This document shows, one piece after another, positions 27,560 through 52,900 of a stretch of 64,000 nucleotides of DNA. A program made the position numbers and the translations under genes. How positions within the stretch are numbered: the stretch's first letter is position 1; each line of letters opens with the position of its first letter. The DNA comes from Datnioides undecimradiatus (lineage: Eukaryota > Chordata > Actinopteri > Lobotiformes > Datnioididae). Under the pieces are notes generated by a model. That model searched no databases and had not been told where the DNA came from. It saw nothing but the letters and a program-made list of their open reading frames with translations. The DNA lies in the NCBI GenBank assembly GCA_008933995.1, contig WARS01000046.1, positions 8,384,526 through 8,448,525 of the forward strand, read 5' to 3'.

Positions 27560-28120
27560 TACATTTTTTAACGCTTCATTAGCAGCATTGTCGGTCGTTC
27601 TGTTTGTTGGTCCAAGGAATCAGTCCTGACTGAAATGTCTTAATAACTATTTGACAAACTGCTATGAAATTTTATATTTCATGACTTTTTTTATCAAGAA
27701 TGTTATTTGTCTTGCCTGTCAACAAACTACACTTTTTCACATGGTCAGCTGACTTAATGTCCATGACTAAAATCTAGTTGTAGTATCCAGTTTACACCAG
27801 CAATTAATTTGAAACAATTGCTGAACATTGTCTCTTTTCCCCTATAAATAGTTTCCAGAACACATTTTAGAAACAGTAGGTTATTATGAAATGACAGACT
27901 CTAGAATAAACCATTACCACATTTCTCAGCTCCGCTTTGTGTTTAGTAAAACGACAAAGATTATGCTAACATGCTAAAATAAGATGATGCACACGTTAAA
28001 CATTACATCTGCTTAAGATCGATATGTTAGCTTTGTCATTGTGAGCATGCTGCCATCAGCACTTAGCTCAAAGCACTGCTGTGCCTGAGTACCATCTCAG
28101 AGAGCCACTAGCTTGGCTGC
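27560..28120 (-). repeat. Degraded teleost interspersed repeat, family B, copy 2
   Basis: Same order of blocks as copy 1 at 6985-7520: TTTGTGTTTAG, ATTATGCTAACATGCTAA, TTAAACATTACATCTGC, ATGTTAGCTTTGTCATTGTG, AGCATGCTGCCAT. The left part (27590-27680) carries GTCGGTCGTTCTG and GACTGAAATGTCTTAATAACT, which fit the other end of the same element. Non-coding. Confidence 0.65.
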
Positions 28121-30862
28121 AGAGGCTTGCTTTTTCAAAGTGAGACAGCGATGGAGACCATGAAGATTACTGTTTCTGACGGAGGCACTACAGACCAGTG
28201 AGACGTATCAGTGGAACACACAGACTAATGGAAATTGGGGGATGGAGACAAAGGGCCTGTGTAGGTCTCTGTGGCATGTCATTAGTGGGGGAGAGGGGTT
28301 GACTTGTTCCATCTGACATTTACCAGTCCAAGTGAAAATGTCACGGAATGCCAGCCTCTACCTCTGGATATAATGGTGCCTCTTACAGCCCAGAGCTATT
28401 GATCCCAAAAAAAACTTTTGTCCATTTTGAACCCCTTTCCTGCTCCCCCTCCTCCACTGTCCCGAGAAAGACCACCATCCCTCTGGTCCTGAATTTCCTT
28501 GCCCAGCAAGACCTTTCTTTATTTTTCATTACTCCATGCATTGGGAGCCTTGACTCAGTGGGGAGAGGATTGCATAGTGCTGGGGATTGAAATGGGGTAA
28601 TGGATGTCACTAATACTATAGCTACTTGCTGTGTGCAGATGTGTTTCGCTCTATATTTAAATTTCTTCAGTTTCTTTTTTCAGCTTTTGAGAAACTCTGG
28701 CTGTCTTTTCAGTTTAGCTAATTGACTGCCTGAGTGACAGACTGGACCAAGTAGAGGCTTGCCAACTTTGTAAGAAAAAGAAAAGGGAGGCAGAGGGAGC
28801 TTTGTTGTGGAAAGAAAAAAACAGACCAATCCAATTTAGTTTGGTTTGTGCTTAGATGTGATTCCTTAGGAATGACACATTTGTAGTCATTTATTGTAAT
28901 CTCTCATCAGTTACTTGACAATCAAATTATTATTTAGTTATTGCATAAATGTATGTCTGTGTTGGGATCTCAGTCTACAATAATTCAAATAGTAAGTCTG
29001 ATAAGATAACAACCTCAAATCAGATTTCTTGAGATGTGTAAAATAATATCTTGACATTTTCTTAAAGTGTATGCCAAGGACATTAATTATTCTGTGAGCA
29101 CAAGAAAACAAAAGTGAGGAAGAATTTCCTCTCAGGCGTTCCACATTTAACAGTATTTCAGGTTCCCATTATCACAACAAATGAATGAAGAGTGAAGTGT
29201 TAATAGTTGTATTGAAAGTATTGAGAATAGGAACTGGTTAAGGCTTAAATCCAAGCCAAAACAATAACCAAGAGCAATCAGTCACCACTAGATGATGCAC
29301 TCTTTTCGGTGCACTGTTGTCACACTCATTTCAAATTTAACGGTAATCTCTTCCCCAAGAGCTAATGCAGAAGCTAATTATGTTGAAAACCACTCATAAG
29401 CATTTTTGGTTTTGTTTTGTTATGCTGAGGGGAATTTGTGTCTCACTTTTAGGAACTGAATTTAGATCCATGGCCTCTCAATTTGTTTTGAGGAGTGCTA
29501 CTGTCTAGTCTATTTCTGTCCTTGCTACACTATTGTCCTCGGTTGACTGCCTTCACATCAAGTGCTGGATTTATTTGGCCACTCTGCCAGCTCAGGCAGA
29601 TAGGCCCTGCAGCTACCACCCAATATGCAATGGTTGAAGTCACTGTTAAGGTAACTATAAACCACTATGACTGTCATACTGATCCCAGTGATTGTTTTCT
29701 CTACAGACAGGCTTGGGTTAACATGTTTGAAGAAGCTAAAGTAGTTTACAGGTTGAAGCAGATAAAAGCCTGCCAAACTGCTGTTTTCCTTCTTTTTGTT
29801 GCCTTGATTTGCTTTTGTTGGACGGATTGATGTTTTTGTATTGTGCATTTTCAAGCATGTGTTGTGATGTTCCTGTCCAAAGCTTCGATCCACTAAATGT
29901 TTTCCCCCCGTCACTGTTTACTCCTCTTCCTCTGCGCATGTTAATTGGTGGCTCCAAATGCAGTGCTCCATTTCAGAATCTATACCCAAAAAGATTATGA
30001 TCTTAATTAGCTATATCACAGCCCTGAGCATATTACATTTTTTTCGCTCAGCGGTACACAATGACTTGGTGTCTTGTCCTTTCAAAAAAGCAGTGCTACA
30101 GCTTTGATTGCAACAGGAGCTTGATTCGATTAGCTGCCACTTCACAGCTGCATTACCTACCATCTCCCTGGCTTCACCAGAGTCACTTCACCATTATGAA
30201 ACCCTATCAGTCATGAAAATAGCCAGTCCAGCAGCTCACAACATTGCTATCATATAGTGCACTTAGGAAAATGATAATTGCTTTTCTTACTATATGTCTC
30301 TTATAACAAGTTCAGTAACCACACCTTCAGTGGCCAGAGTATACTGTGAAATGTTTTAATCAGGCCATGCCAGAGATTTCCTCATTGCTGCCTTACACAT
30401 GGCAGACTTACTGCAGGGGCAAAGCTGCTAAGACATGCAACTAGTTACTTTGTGCACAGGGATGATGCACTTATGTCGATTATGAGACGTTTGTGGGTGT
30501 CCTCTAGTTGGATGCTGACTGGTAAACTGTGTTTTTTTAATTATTATTATATAGGTTAAGTTTTTTTTCCAAGTCATCCTTACATTAGTGTTCTTTGTTT
30601 TTTTTTTTACAAACATCTTGATGGTCTTATGCAGCAATCAAAATCCACAGTCATCTGTTCTGCTTAAGTCAAATTCATCCATATGTAAACGTCTCTTTTG
30701 ACAATTCTGAAAACAGTGATAAACTGCTGCTCATTAATGCAAACGGACATATTTCAGCGTGTATTCAAAAGTGCAGCTAAGTATGCCCTCTAGTGTTGTC
30801 AAAACACAAACATGTGCAGGTGTGCTGTGCAGGGATATAGATAGATGCATTTCTCTGGGTAA

Positions 30863-32879
<2,017 letters not shown>

Positions 32880-35800
32880 AGGCATCTTCTCCCACAGCGC
32901 TGTCACCTCTTCTTACATACAACAATGCACATACATCTCCTTTCTTTCATCCTACTCTTCCTCCTCTCCAGATATTATCTCATTCCATTTGACACTCGGC
33001 TCTCCTTCCTTCCTCTCTGGTCATTCGATTTTTCTGCAGGAGATGTGTGTTTTGTCAACTGAAAATCTGTCGAGACAGTCTAAACACACAGTCATGATTT
33101 ATTTTTGGAAAAAACATACAGTACAGAGAGAAAATTATGAACCTACAGTATCTTATGTGATATATACAAAAGTCTCATATAAATCCCTCTAAAATGATAT
33201 AGGAGGGCTCTGTATGAGTGTGTAGATAACATATGAATGTTTCATTATGAAATGTGTTAAATGCATTATACTGTATTGGTGATTCAACCTGTGAATACTT
33301 GTGAAGGGCATATTGTATGTCCCTGTGACATGGGACTGGCGCAAAGCCTGATGGGAATGATGGAGGAGAGTCTCAGAGGGGGCAGGTCTTTGCACATCCC
33401 AACATTTACTGCCATTCTTTATGTAAATTATTAAAATGTACAATAATGTTTACCAAGTTCTTAGCCCATGAAATAAGAAGCACTGACATTTTTACCATGA
33501 TATCGCGACAGAAATGACACAATCAAAGATGTGTGTAAGAGAAGCAACTCAAAGTGGATTTTTTCATCTGTGAGCTTACGTGGCTCAAGTGTGTCCTGGC
33601 TGTACTATTTTTGTTTAAAATCCTAAATCGTAATCGCATCATGTATGGAAGAAAAAAGAAGCACACTGACCTTCAATCAGTTCCACCCACATGTTCAATT
33701 TTTAAAGTGCAGACTGCCCTCCAGTGGAGGCAGGATGTAACAGCATGCCTTAGCTACTTGGTCATCTCTGCCCGGAGTTGTGACAGCACAAAATATTAAG
33801 ATAACCACCTGAGGCAAAAAGGCACAATGAAAGGAATGAAGAATGTAGGTGAATGAGCACAACGTTTTCTAAATTGGTGGGTGGAAAATCAAAGTATAAA
33901 ACATTCCAAAGACTTTTTTTAAAGATTGTAGGTGTTTAGTAAGGGGTAAAATGTGTGTTAACAAGCACTTTTTTAAGTGCAAAGACAGCCTTCAAGGAAT
34001 CCTCCACCATTCCCTTCTGAATCCTAGAAAGTACTCCCTTATACAACCTCCCTACTTTGTTTTCTTCAACAAATGTTTTAGGTTGAATAATATATGCTTA
34101 CTGGGTGCAAAGACTTGTAATAAGTTCTTGAAAAAAAGACGACAAATCTGAGAAGATATTTCTATGCTATTATACTTCAGTGCGTATTTGTGTCCACATT
34201 TATAATCATTGACATAACTATATTTTGCCAGAACACACACTTTTTTACATAACAGAAAATGTTGTGCCGTGCAGTGTTAAAAGGTATACTCCTCAAACAT
34301 CAGTGTGCCCTCAAAGAGGTCGTGCTCTTATTTGGGTGTACAGGGCAACTGTTCTGGCACCTGCTTGCGCAGTTGAAACAAAGCCAAATCACATCTTACA
34401 GTACTGTCTTTCCAATTTATCTGCCCCCCCTTGAACCAACAGAATGAGTCCTTGCAAAATGTGTGCCATCTATAGGCCTGCTGTGCAGCAATTATACACT
34501 GATATACATCTCCCGGCTGAACCTGTGGGAGCTCTCCTCCACAGATACCCACAGGACGACCACTCATGACAAGAACAAAATAAAATGAAAAACAACATGC
34601 CTTCTAAGTCAAAGGAGCTTGACTAAAAATTCCAGCGAGGGCTATTGAACAATTCATGATCAAAATGAATGCATTTCATACTCCAATCTATTTACTCAAT
34701 GATTCACCGAAATATATAATGTGTGTTTTTTACATTGCAGTGTTTGGCATGAGTTTAGTATGAGGTATTAGTATGAATGCACCCAACAGGGGATGCCCAA
34801 GAGCCCTACACAAAGCAGAGGTTCCTTTCTCCTAGCTCACCGGCTTTCTGCTTAGCTATGGCCTCGGGTGCCTGCTAACATCGTACTGTAAATGGCAGAT
34901 GCCGTGTAAGTTCAGGCCAAAGGTGAGAGGGGGTTTTTGCCAGGGTTGGAAAAGAACATGAGGACAGATTGTGACAAAGAGGCCTGACCAGAGTATAATG
35001 GATGATGCCTGTATGCCTGTGTGAGAAAGAGAAGTATTTACCTCTCAGCATGTACTGTACACTGTGCAGTATGTACGAGAGGATGGAAGTATGTTCACCT
35101 GGTGGCGTGTGTGCGTCGAGTCTCCTCAGCCCTTTCCCACAATTCTGTCCTCTCGCCGATTGTTCGGCTCCATCCTTGGTTGCTGCTCCGCCCTCTCCCC
35201 ATCTCTGCAGTGCCGGGCCTTGGTTCCCTCCAGTGAAACACTCTCACACTCTCTGGTAACTGAACAACGGGGTTGAGGCTGAACAACTGGAGATCCTGAC
35301 ATGAGAACATGCAATGAGGTACACTGCCATAACCAAGAGCTTCAACATCCAGGGTCTGCCACCCTTCAGCTTAAAAGCGATGTTCAGCCCTGAGTAATTG
35401 AGAACTGTTGGGTCAGCTAGGGTGGAGCAAACATCAAACTCACCATATGTATAGATACACGAGTATGCAAACCAACTTGTTCATTGTTTACCATAGTAGC
35501 CAGAGTAGTTCCTCTCTGTTGTAGTGAATGGACAGCCATGTTAATAGTTAGGCAACGAATGAATAATGAATAATAAGTATTGTTAAACTAAAAAAAAAAA
35601 CTAAGCAAAACAGCCAATACAGGGGTTCCTCAGGACCAACAAACAAGACCACTGAACCAGCTGACTCAGGGGTGTCTCAATGCAGTTCTCATTCCCAGGC
35701 ATGTCCTCAAGGGTCTCCATTTTTTTCCTTAACATATTGCATCCTGGACCACTCCACGGCTGGGATTGTACCACTAAATTATGGTTTGCACATTTTTGTT

Positions 35801-38730
35801 TTCTTGGGAATGGTTACTCATTCTTATGATTAGTGGGGAGGGGCGTTTTTTTGTGGTAGTTGGCTGCCTGGCATACGGTGCATCCTTTCCAAACACTGCT
35901 GACTTTTTCCAGACGTGTACACATGTCCAAATCAGGTGCAAATACACTGTGATTCATTCATTTTTGTGGGTGAGTGTGGGACGGCGGAGTTATATAGCAT
36001 TATGGATTACTGGGCTGTATTTCATCTAGTGGTGCTTCATGTCGTAAACGCAAAGTATTTATGCTTGCTTAACTGTGTCATTAGAATAGTAGTAATGGCA
36101 GTTAATTAAACTAATTGATTTCAATTAAGTCTACAAAGAGTCTATATGTGCAAGTCTGGGCTTTTATGAAACATGCAGTATATTTTACGTATTTCTACAG
36201 AACAATCACCATTTTGCCACATTCTGTATTTAGTAAAAAGAGTTACCTAGAAGCTAGTTAATAAGTGGGTTTTAGTTTTTAATGTATTTGTCTTGTTTAA
36301 ATTACAAACGGGTTTTAAGAGCTAAGCTACACAACTGTGCAAGCTGGAAGCCGTTTCTAGACTGAACGGTGTAGTTTTCAGGCTGCTACACTTTATGTCA
36401 TAAACAAGGTCACAAAGAAATCCCCTACAGAGAATTGTTTCTGTCAGGTTACCACCCCACTCCACATCTCTCAACAGCCACAACACACAGCAAGAGCGTT
36501 TGAACAGCAAGCTTGTTCTTCTCAGTCCTTGTTGTGCCTTGTTAGTTTGGGTGCTTCAATCCAGCCATGGCAGCCAGGTCCGCAAACAACAATGCCAATG
36601 TCTCTATTTACTTGTTTCATGTGCCAGCACACTCACCAGTACGATGACAATACCAAACAGTATTCTCCCTGTCTGTCTCCCCAAAACAGGTCAAGCCAAG
36701 TTCTCAATTCTGTCAGCTCACACCTCAGTCAGCAATGCTACTTAGTCTTACAGTTTCATCCAAGCTGTCATCTAAAGGACTGTACTGTTTCTTTTAGTTA
36801 CAGTGTTACAATGTCACAGCATGAAAGAACCAAGTGATGGGTAGAACCCAGTTATTGGTTCTATCAAAGACAGGGGCGAAAAAGTAAGGCAATACTGAAC
36901 ATCTAACGTACTTGAACGTAGGGTTTCTCATCTTTATTACATTTGAGTAAGCTGAACCACAGCAGCCCCAGTTGATTCAGCGAGTTACATTTAGCAGTTT
37001 GGACTAAACGCTAGTTTGGGACTGTTTGATGGATAGTCTTAACAGATGCCAGCCACGATTCAGAACGATTTGGTCAACGATTGTTTTGTACTTTTGTCTA
37101 TGCCTTTACATCTTCTTCTGTCTTGCAATGATGAATGATTTGTAGTGCCAAGACGTAAAACTTTTTGTGTCGTTTGTCTTGTGTGAACAATACATCCTCT
37201 AGCCAAAACAATAATGCCTGCAGTTGGAATATAATACGGGAAGAAGTCAGTGATGATGAAATGCGCAAAAAAAAATCACTTATGTTGCATTTTCTTACAA
37301 TGGAATGAAGAAACAGGCCCGACCACTGGTTCAATTTTGAATAACCTCATTTCCTGTTTTTCCCACAAACTCCCAGCATGCCTTTAGAACTCATTGTGAG
37401 GTGACCCTCAACATTTAGCATGTAAGTGCTCTCGACTGCACAACAAACCCTCTGATTTCTGCATTAATGTGTAGCAGCAGGTCACTGTAGTGTTTGACTT
37501 GGTTCAAGTCTGTACCTTTGTGTCATGACCATCTGTTTGACCACTGGCAAAGTATGTTCAGATGATGAAACGGTGCATTTTCTTATTTTAAGTTTGATCC
37601 TTCTTTGATTTTTTGTTAATAACCTGGTGCTGAATAAATACATTTTAAAAAGGTGCTACCGCTGTGGACTGCAGCCCACATTTTGGCTTTCTGAGAGCAT
37701 GGCCTTCCGCTTGACTGACGGGCCTGTGCCCTGCAAACTCACAGTTTGAAAATGCTCCTGAGCTAGCACCTCAAATCCACACAGTTTACAGCAGAACTCA
37801 AATCTCAATGGTGCCATTTTGAGTTTCCAATCTGCACAGAATAACAACAGTTACTCTACTTTTCATATAAAGTTTATTATACTGGTTTCAGCATAAAGTA
37901 TGTTTTTATTTTACTATGATTCAGTCTGCACTAGGACTTTTTTCTTTCTTTTCTCTGAGAGAAGGAAACTGGCAGATGATAAAATGCATCTTTCTGGCAA
38001 ATGCACAGGAGCACAAATGTACTTCTGCTACTGGAATTTGGGTAAAAAAAAAAAATATAGAACGTGATTGCTGTGTTGTAAATTCCTGTCATCTATATGT
38101 CCTTAATCTGTGTGTATCTATTTTTGTTGTTATCGTAGAATTGGCTGTAATATTTTGTTTAAAAATGGATTTGATATTCCAATGAAGCAACTATGGTTGT
38201 CATATTAATTGCTGCTGATTTTTGAAATTGTTATCAAAGGTGTTGGGAAATATTGCTTTGTTTATATTCAATCAATTTCTAGATTGTGTTAGCTTGTTGG
38301 TGTATTTCACAAATCTATCAGGATACTCCCTAGACTATATGATTTATTCGGGGTATTCCAAAGTTGGCACAATGTCAGTAAGCAAATTCGCTACAGTCTG
38401 TAGCATCTTTATGAAAGTGTACTCATACAACCTTTGTTGTGACTGAGAACATATAAGGAATGATTTCTTTGTTGTTGTTAAATATACAATGTAAGTAAAT
38501 TGTTTCATGGGATCCCCGTTCTTTAAAAAAGCAAAACTGATGTCCTATTTTTGGGAACAATATGAATATTATTAATAACATATGGTGCTAAAGTTCTTTT
38601 TGTATGTTTTGGTTTTTAGATGAAAAGAGAAATATTATGCTGAAAATGTAATGTTAAGCCTTACTGTAGATTCATATATCAGACTGTTCATCCCAGAAGA
38701 GAAAAAAATAAATATGGTATTTGAAAGTGC
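32880..38730 (+). other. xkr6: Likely xkr6 3' UTR and flank with candidate poly(A) signals
   Basis: No coding features follow the stop. AATAAA hexamers occur at 34579-34584, 37633-37638 and 38707-38712; the last sits in an A/T-rich stretch with a T/G-rich region after it and could end a long 3' UTR. Which site is used cannot be read from sequence. Fragmentary frames here (for example at 34328-34567 on the minus strand) have no recognised homology. No repeats were recognised in this stretch. Confidence 0.4.
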
Positions 38731-40186
38731 AATATATCAGTGCTGTATTCACGTGTACATTACACATTCCAACAGATAAAAGCAGTTGAAATATATGGCC
38801 TGCAAAGGCGTAAGATGTGAACCTACACACGTTGGGCTGCTTCAAGAAAGTTTGGAGAATGTGTGCTAATACTGGTCATCTTAAAATGTGGCTAAAGACA
38901 CTTTGTTTGGTTTGATTTCATTGGTTTGACCTCTGCCGCTTGAAGTTGTGTGGAGTCATGCAGCAGATTTCTATATGTGATGCCACCAAACTAATGAGAA
39001 TGGCAAAAGTCTGGGTTTTTCTGCCCAAATAGCAACAAAACTATGAGACAACCAACCAGGCCTGTTGATCAGCCTGAGACAAGAACCATAAACACCTATG
39101 CAGTATAACTATGGCTGCATGGGGGCTTTTAACATTGGTATTTTACTAATTATTTCACTACACGCTAATGACATTACTAATTTTGAAGGACTGAATATTG
39201 ATTATAGACATGGGCATGGCATACATTTATTTTTAACTTGCAGTGGTAGTGCTATGCAAAATGAATTAAAAGAAAAATGCAGTATATTGAAAGGCTACAT
39301 TAGCTTAAAACACTATTTATTTACATTGTACATCCCCACAGTCCCCACAGACTTCAACAAAAGGTTAAAGAATTTAATACTTTTGCAGCTCTTATTTGAG
39401 CAAACCTATTGATGCCATTGATGCCTAGATGTACAAGTCACTGGCGGCTGAGTTGATCAAGTGTATTTTCATATTTGAACAAAGATGTTTAACATAACAA
39501 ATTCAGAGCTAATACCTGTAGTTTAACATTCAATTTGAATTCACGTGAGGATAAAATAAATACCTCAAAAAATATGGAACCCTTTACTTGCGTTATAAGC
39601 ATGTGTAGGAAAATAGGGACAGGTTGATATGAATAAAAATTAAACCCCACAGACGGTTACAAGACGTGTGCGGAACTTGCCTTCATGCAGCAAACCCTGC
39701 TTGTGAGTGTGTTGCCACTCGTGTCCATGCTTGCTTCTGTCTTCCTCCACTTGTCGCAGCTGCCTCTGTGTGTTTGTGTGTTGCTGTCTTGACTTCTGTC
39801 TACATTCTTGTTAAAAAAAGGGACAGAAATTAGAAACAGCATGCAAGATATTTTAATATATAGTTACTTTCTTAAAAGTGAAACACTTGCATTTTAGTAG
39901 CTTTGTTTTGCTGCTTGTGTTTTTACATGATAGTTTAGAACTAATAAGAAAGCACGAGTGTAAAATTAATTACAGCTGTACATCTAGGTATGCCAGCTCA
40001 ACAGACATGGCTAACTTAAATAGGATAAATAGTAAACACTCAGCTGTGGGGGGGAAGCATTTTTTTCTAATCATGTGAAGTAATTAACAAAAAGTCAGAT
40101 TTCCTCAAAAAACACAGGAGATTTAGTGTCAATATATCCACCTCCTCTCTAATCCCGCTGTAGTACACAGTAGCAGCTGTTTTGGT
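38731..40186. other. Intergenic spacer xkr6-ccm2
   Basis: AT-rich sequence without recognisable genes, repeats or motifs. Small frames at 39098-39412 (+) and 39657-39842 (-) look like chance. Confidence 0.5.
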
Positions 40187-40562
40187 TTGTGCAAAGCAAA
40201 GCATGCTGGACCTCAGTTCAACGCCCAAAATGGCGGCACGATTGAAAAGTTTTGCCTGTTTTACCCGAGTTTGTCTCCTCTACAGACTATTTCTTTAGTT
40301 GTTTTAGAGGCACTGAAGCATACCGTTTTCACATTAGTGGCACGCCGGGATTTTTTCAAATGGTTGTGTAATGAGACAAGAGCCCAGGATGGTGTTTTGC
40401 TACAGCTCACATTGAGGCATCACTTTACTGATGCTAGGCTAGGCTAGCAGGCTAACTAACTACTGTCAGATGAGTGCTGGTAAAAAGCTGATCTTGTTAT
40501 GCCTTGTCTCACCTGGGTCTCCGCGCTGAACTGAATATGAAGAAGAGGACCTTAACGTAGAA
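40187..40562 (+). promoter_or_regulatory. ccm2: ccm2 promoter/5' UTR region with YY1-like site and a short uORF
   Basis: AAAATGGCGGC at 40227-40237 matches the YY1 consensus, which often sits just downstream of the start site in TATA-less promoters. CpG dinucleotides become frequent from here to about 41000, in contrast to the flanking DNA. The leader contains ATG at 40537 opening a seven-codon uORF (MKKRTLT) whose TAG (40558-40560) ends two bases before the main ATG. The transcription start itself is not visible. Confidence 0.5.
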
Positions 40563-48940
<8,378 letters not shown>

Positions 48941-49975
48941 CATTGCAAACAAAGGGACGTGTATTTGCAAGAGCTGACATAGACACAGCAGCCAATCCTC
49001 AAATGAACAGTAGGCATGAGCTGACCGGATCAGATGAAGGTGGTTCTTAGCACTGATCTAAGATTTGGTTTATTGTATTTTCCTCTAATTATCAAGAGGA
49101 CGCTCCATAGTCCCCGCGCACTCACAGAAAAACCTCAACCTGTTACCACAAAAACATGAAGTCAACAAATGCACTTATGCAGACCCTGTAGATGACACGC
49201 AGTCAGTTGGCTATTTTTGCATTTTAGAGGGATCCCCAGCCTCTGATTATATTTTTTAAAAGTTTCTTTTTATTTTTTTTGTACTCATTTATTGGCAGTA
49301 TCTGCCACTGCTGTCAGAAATGTAGCGGAAATCTCCAGAGTCTTTGAGATTATATTAGTCTGTTTATACCCTCAAAGACTGTGGAGAATCCATCAGACTG
49401 TCTCCATGTTTTTAGAAGGTTGAGACTGAGGATGTACTGGTTCGTGCTTTTGTATTGTTATGATTATAGGTCAGTCAGCTTCATCCACCAGGAGAACTTT
49501 GGTTTTCCTCATTTATTTCACTTTTGTGTGTTGCTGTGAGAGTGTAACATTTTGCGTTTTATATATATGAATATATATATAATTAATGTTGTTTTTCAAT
49601 AAGATTTGTCTACCACTTTGTTTTACACTATCATTTGTTATCAGTCGTTTACTCGTTTATATAATTTTGCCTTATTCAAACTGACCAAGGAAATGCTGTA
49701 AAAACAAAAAAATTCTCATTCACTTCAAGCGATCTGAGTGGGGACTGTATTTGACAAAGCCAGTTAGATTATGGCTGATGTAAATTTATGATTTTAGACA
49801 TTTGTTCTTCTCCTGCAGGTCATTTTGTTATGTCTTGTGACATTACATTTTTTTGTCATTGTGCCTTTACACTGCAGTACTGCTGCCAACTGTCTGTCAC
49901 GCACAGACAGGTAATTCTGAACTGTAACTACAGTTGTGGAGCAAATCATGGTTATTAAATAACGGCTACTTTACT
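48941..49975 (+). other. ccm2: ccm2 3' UTR
   Basis: No coding signal after TGA. The hexamer ATTAAA at 49954-49959 is followed by a T-rich and then GT-containing stretch and is a fair cleavage-site candidate, giving a 3' UTR of about 1 kb. A short (TA)n tract sits near 49560-49585. Confidence 0.5.
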
Positions 49976-52900
49976 CCTATTGTCTGTTCTTGATGTATGA
50001 GCATTATAAGATCTTTTGAAAATACATGTTTGCAGTATTATCCTTTACAACTTACTGTTACATTATGAGCAGTTTGAGGTGAGACTAACCACCTCATTAA
50101 ATCTGACTTTCATGCACCAAAACTGACACAGGAGGTGAAGTTTTAGTAATCTGATAATGATCCTCTCTGACTGATCATTTGCTTGGATGCACCTAAGCTG
50201 CTGTGGAACTTCAGTCTGAATTTCATCGAAGCAATCACGCTGGATTCTGCCCTCGAAGTTGGGGATTAGTTTTGTGAGTCTGAGGGACGAGAAATTGGCT
50301 GAACAGTTTGAGTCGAGCACATTCCGTTCTGTAAAGCTGCTCACCAGGCTGTTAAACCACTTCCTTTACAGATCTGCTTTTCATACGATTTTCCTCAGCA
50401 AGTTTAGAAAAGTACAAAGAAATTGTAGTGAAAAGCAGACTGTGCATTTTCTGGGTTAGTCCATGTTTGTTGTGAGAATAAAGCAAGTGGTGTATGAGTG
50501 CATGTACCACCTGCAACACTACACCTGGGTTCAAATAGCCACTTTGGCTTCAAACACTGTCTGCCTCAAACAAAAGGATGAGATAATCAAGAAGCCTATG
50601 ATCTCACTGAGCAAATACAGGTTCTTCACACAGTTGGACTACTCCTGGTCAGTTCTACCTGTTTGCAACAATGTTGCTTCATTGTTTTGGTTCAGCAGGA
50701 GAGTAAATGATTGTTTTTGACATGGTCTCAGTGTAATTGGACCGTGCCTGCTTTCTCACAGTACTTGGCAGAAGTCTAATTGGCCTCCTGTAAATTCTCC
50801 TTTTAATCCAATTTTAGACAAACCAGAATGACTCAGTGCAGCACCTCGTTGGAAGGAAGTAATTATTAAATAGATCACTTGGTTTAATTAAGTCACTTAA
50901 AGATCCCATGCTGTTTTATAAAGAGTTCAGCAATTATCTTTACAACAACAACTGGAGCCCCTGTAGTGCCTTTATGGCGGCTTTATCACCTTGCACGAGC
51001 ACGCTTCATGAAGAGGAATCACATGGGCACTCACTGAGTTGTTTCAGTGCAGGCAAGAATGACATTATGATGTTTAATGTTGATTGCAAATTATATTCTC
51101 ACAATTTGCAACATATTGTGATGTTTTTCTTCTCATGAATTGATGTCATGTTAATATTTTGTGTAATTATCTCTGGATCTGTTATAATCAGATAATGATC
51201 AGCTGTGAGAGAAGGAAAGGGTGGGACCAAGCTCTTTAGCAAACTTGTGAAACTTGTGAAGAACGGGGATACAGTCTTTGACCTCGCGTTAGACTCTGAA
51301 GTGTTAAAGGTGTTTTCTAACAGCACAACAAGCAACTGGATAAGCTGCAACTGTTTGAACATATTGGAGCATCTGGCAGCTGAGCAGCCAAATATTTGGT
51401 GGAGCTGGTGATAAAAACAGAGCTGGGAGGAAAGTGAATATTGAAATTAATCACCAGGTGGCTGGAAGCACAACTGCAACATCAATGCTAATGTTTCTCC
51501 TCATCTGCTGGACGCACTTACTGGATGTACACTTACTGGACTTGCTAACAAGTTCACCATATTGACTTTACTCAAGTGGCTAAAAAGAGAACTTAAGTAT
51601 AAATATTATATAGATGAATAAAAAAAGTGGTAGCCTATTCAGGATCCTGTTGCCTACTAAATCCAAATCCAAATCTTGCACATAGCACACAGCCTGATCC
51701 AAAATGAAAAGGAATCTGCAAGCAAGGGGCTTTTTCCCCACATAGTAAGTAATGCTTTAAATTGCTATTTTTAGCTGCTGGACATGTTTAATATGTGTCC
51801 AGGAGCCACTCCAAGTGTTCCTCTGACCTTATAAATCCATTTTCCAACAACCAACACAGTCAGAATCAGTATCTCAACACTCCAGGGGTTTAATTGTGTG
51901 GTCAAGCTTAAAGCCTCGTGAGTGTGCTCTGTGCGTTGTTTCGCCAACAAAAATGATTCAGCTCTTATTTCCACACCATTAAAACATGTGCAGTGTTATT
52001 GCAGGTTGAATGTTTTCCAGTAGATCATTGACAGAGTGGTTCTAGCTTAGCAAAGTATCACAAATGAGGAAATAGGAAAATCTGTTGTCACATGAAGCAG
52101 GTCAGCATCCAAAATGGAAGAAAACCTACAAAATACTGCAGATTGTCTATTTATTGTGTGCCTTTAAACATCTTTATCATTGGAGTAAATCTTTGCCAAG
52201 ATGGGATGTGCTGAGACACTCCTACACAAAGGCTCGGCGTGAGATGCAGTCTCACCCCATGGTTCACCTTGGTGAGGTTTCTGTCTGCCATTCATGCTTG
52301 AGTTTGCAGCTCAGTCATGGTGAGAATTGCAGCTCTGTAGTGTTACATCTGTTATACTGCTGGAACGCGATGGCAGCTACTTTCCTAGTCATGAACAGAA
52401 AAGAATGAGGAAAAAAGGCCTTGGTAGGCGAAAGGTAAAAATAGCATTCTTCCTATAAGTACATAAAAATCTGACTGGAGGAAAGTCCTTACATACAATA
52501 ATTTACCTTAAACTGAGAGCAGATCATAATGTTTTCCATGATTTTTCTATGAATCTCCGTAAGCCATCTGCTTATATAAACATGCAGCATGATGCCTAAT
52601 TTATGCATCAGGACTGTGGCTTTTGATAGAGGATCTGCTGTCCATGCTTCAGCAGCAGCGATAGCGCCTGATTTTATGCCTGTCAAGCCATTTTGTCATG
52701 TAAATGAGATGATTTAGGCATGAAATTAATAAATGGCAAAATCTTGGAGAGCTTTTTGACCAAATTGGAATCTAAACAAGCACAAACAACACAAACATTT
52801 CATCATTTTCTCCAAAACAGTCAAACCAGCAAATGAAAATTGTTCCTTACTTATTTAATTATTATAGCTTAAACATCATTTTAAAAAGTCATCTGAAATG

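Noticed and set aside
29495..29830. 111-codon plus-strand open frame with hydrophobic ends
   Set aside because: No homology recognised, an overlapping open minus frame of similar length, and no promoter or splice support.
34328..34567. Minus-strand frame starting MSGRPVGICGGELPQ in the xkr6 3' region
   Set aside because: It looks superficially protein-like, but no family or splice partner was found and it lies in probable 3' UTR.
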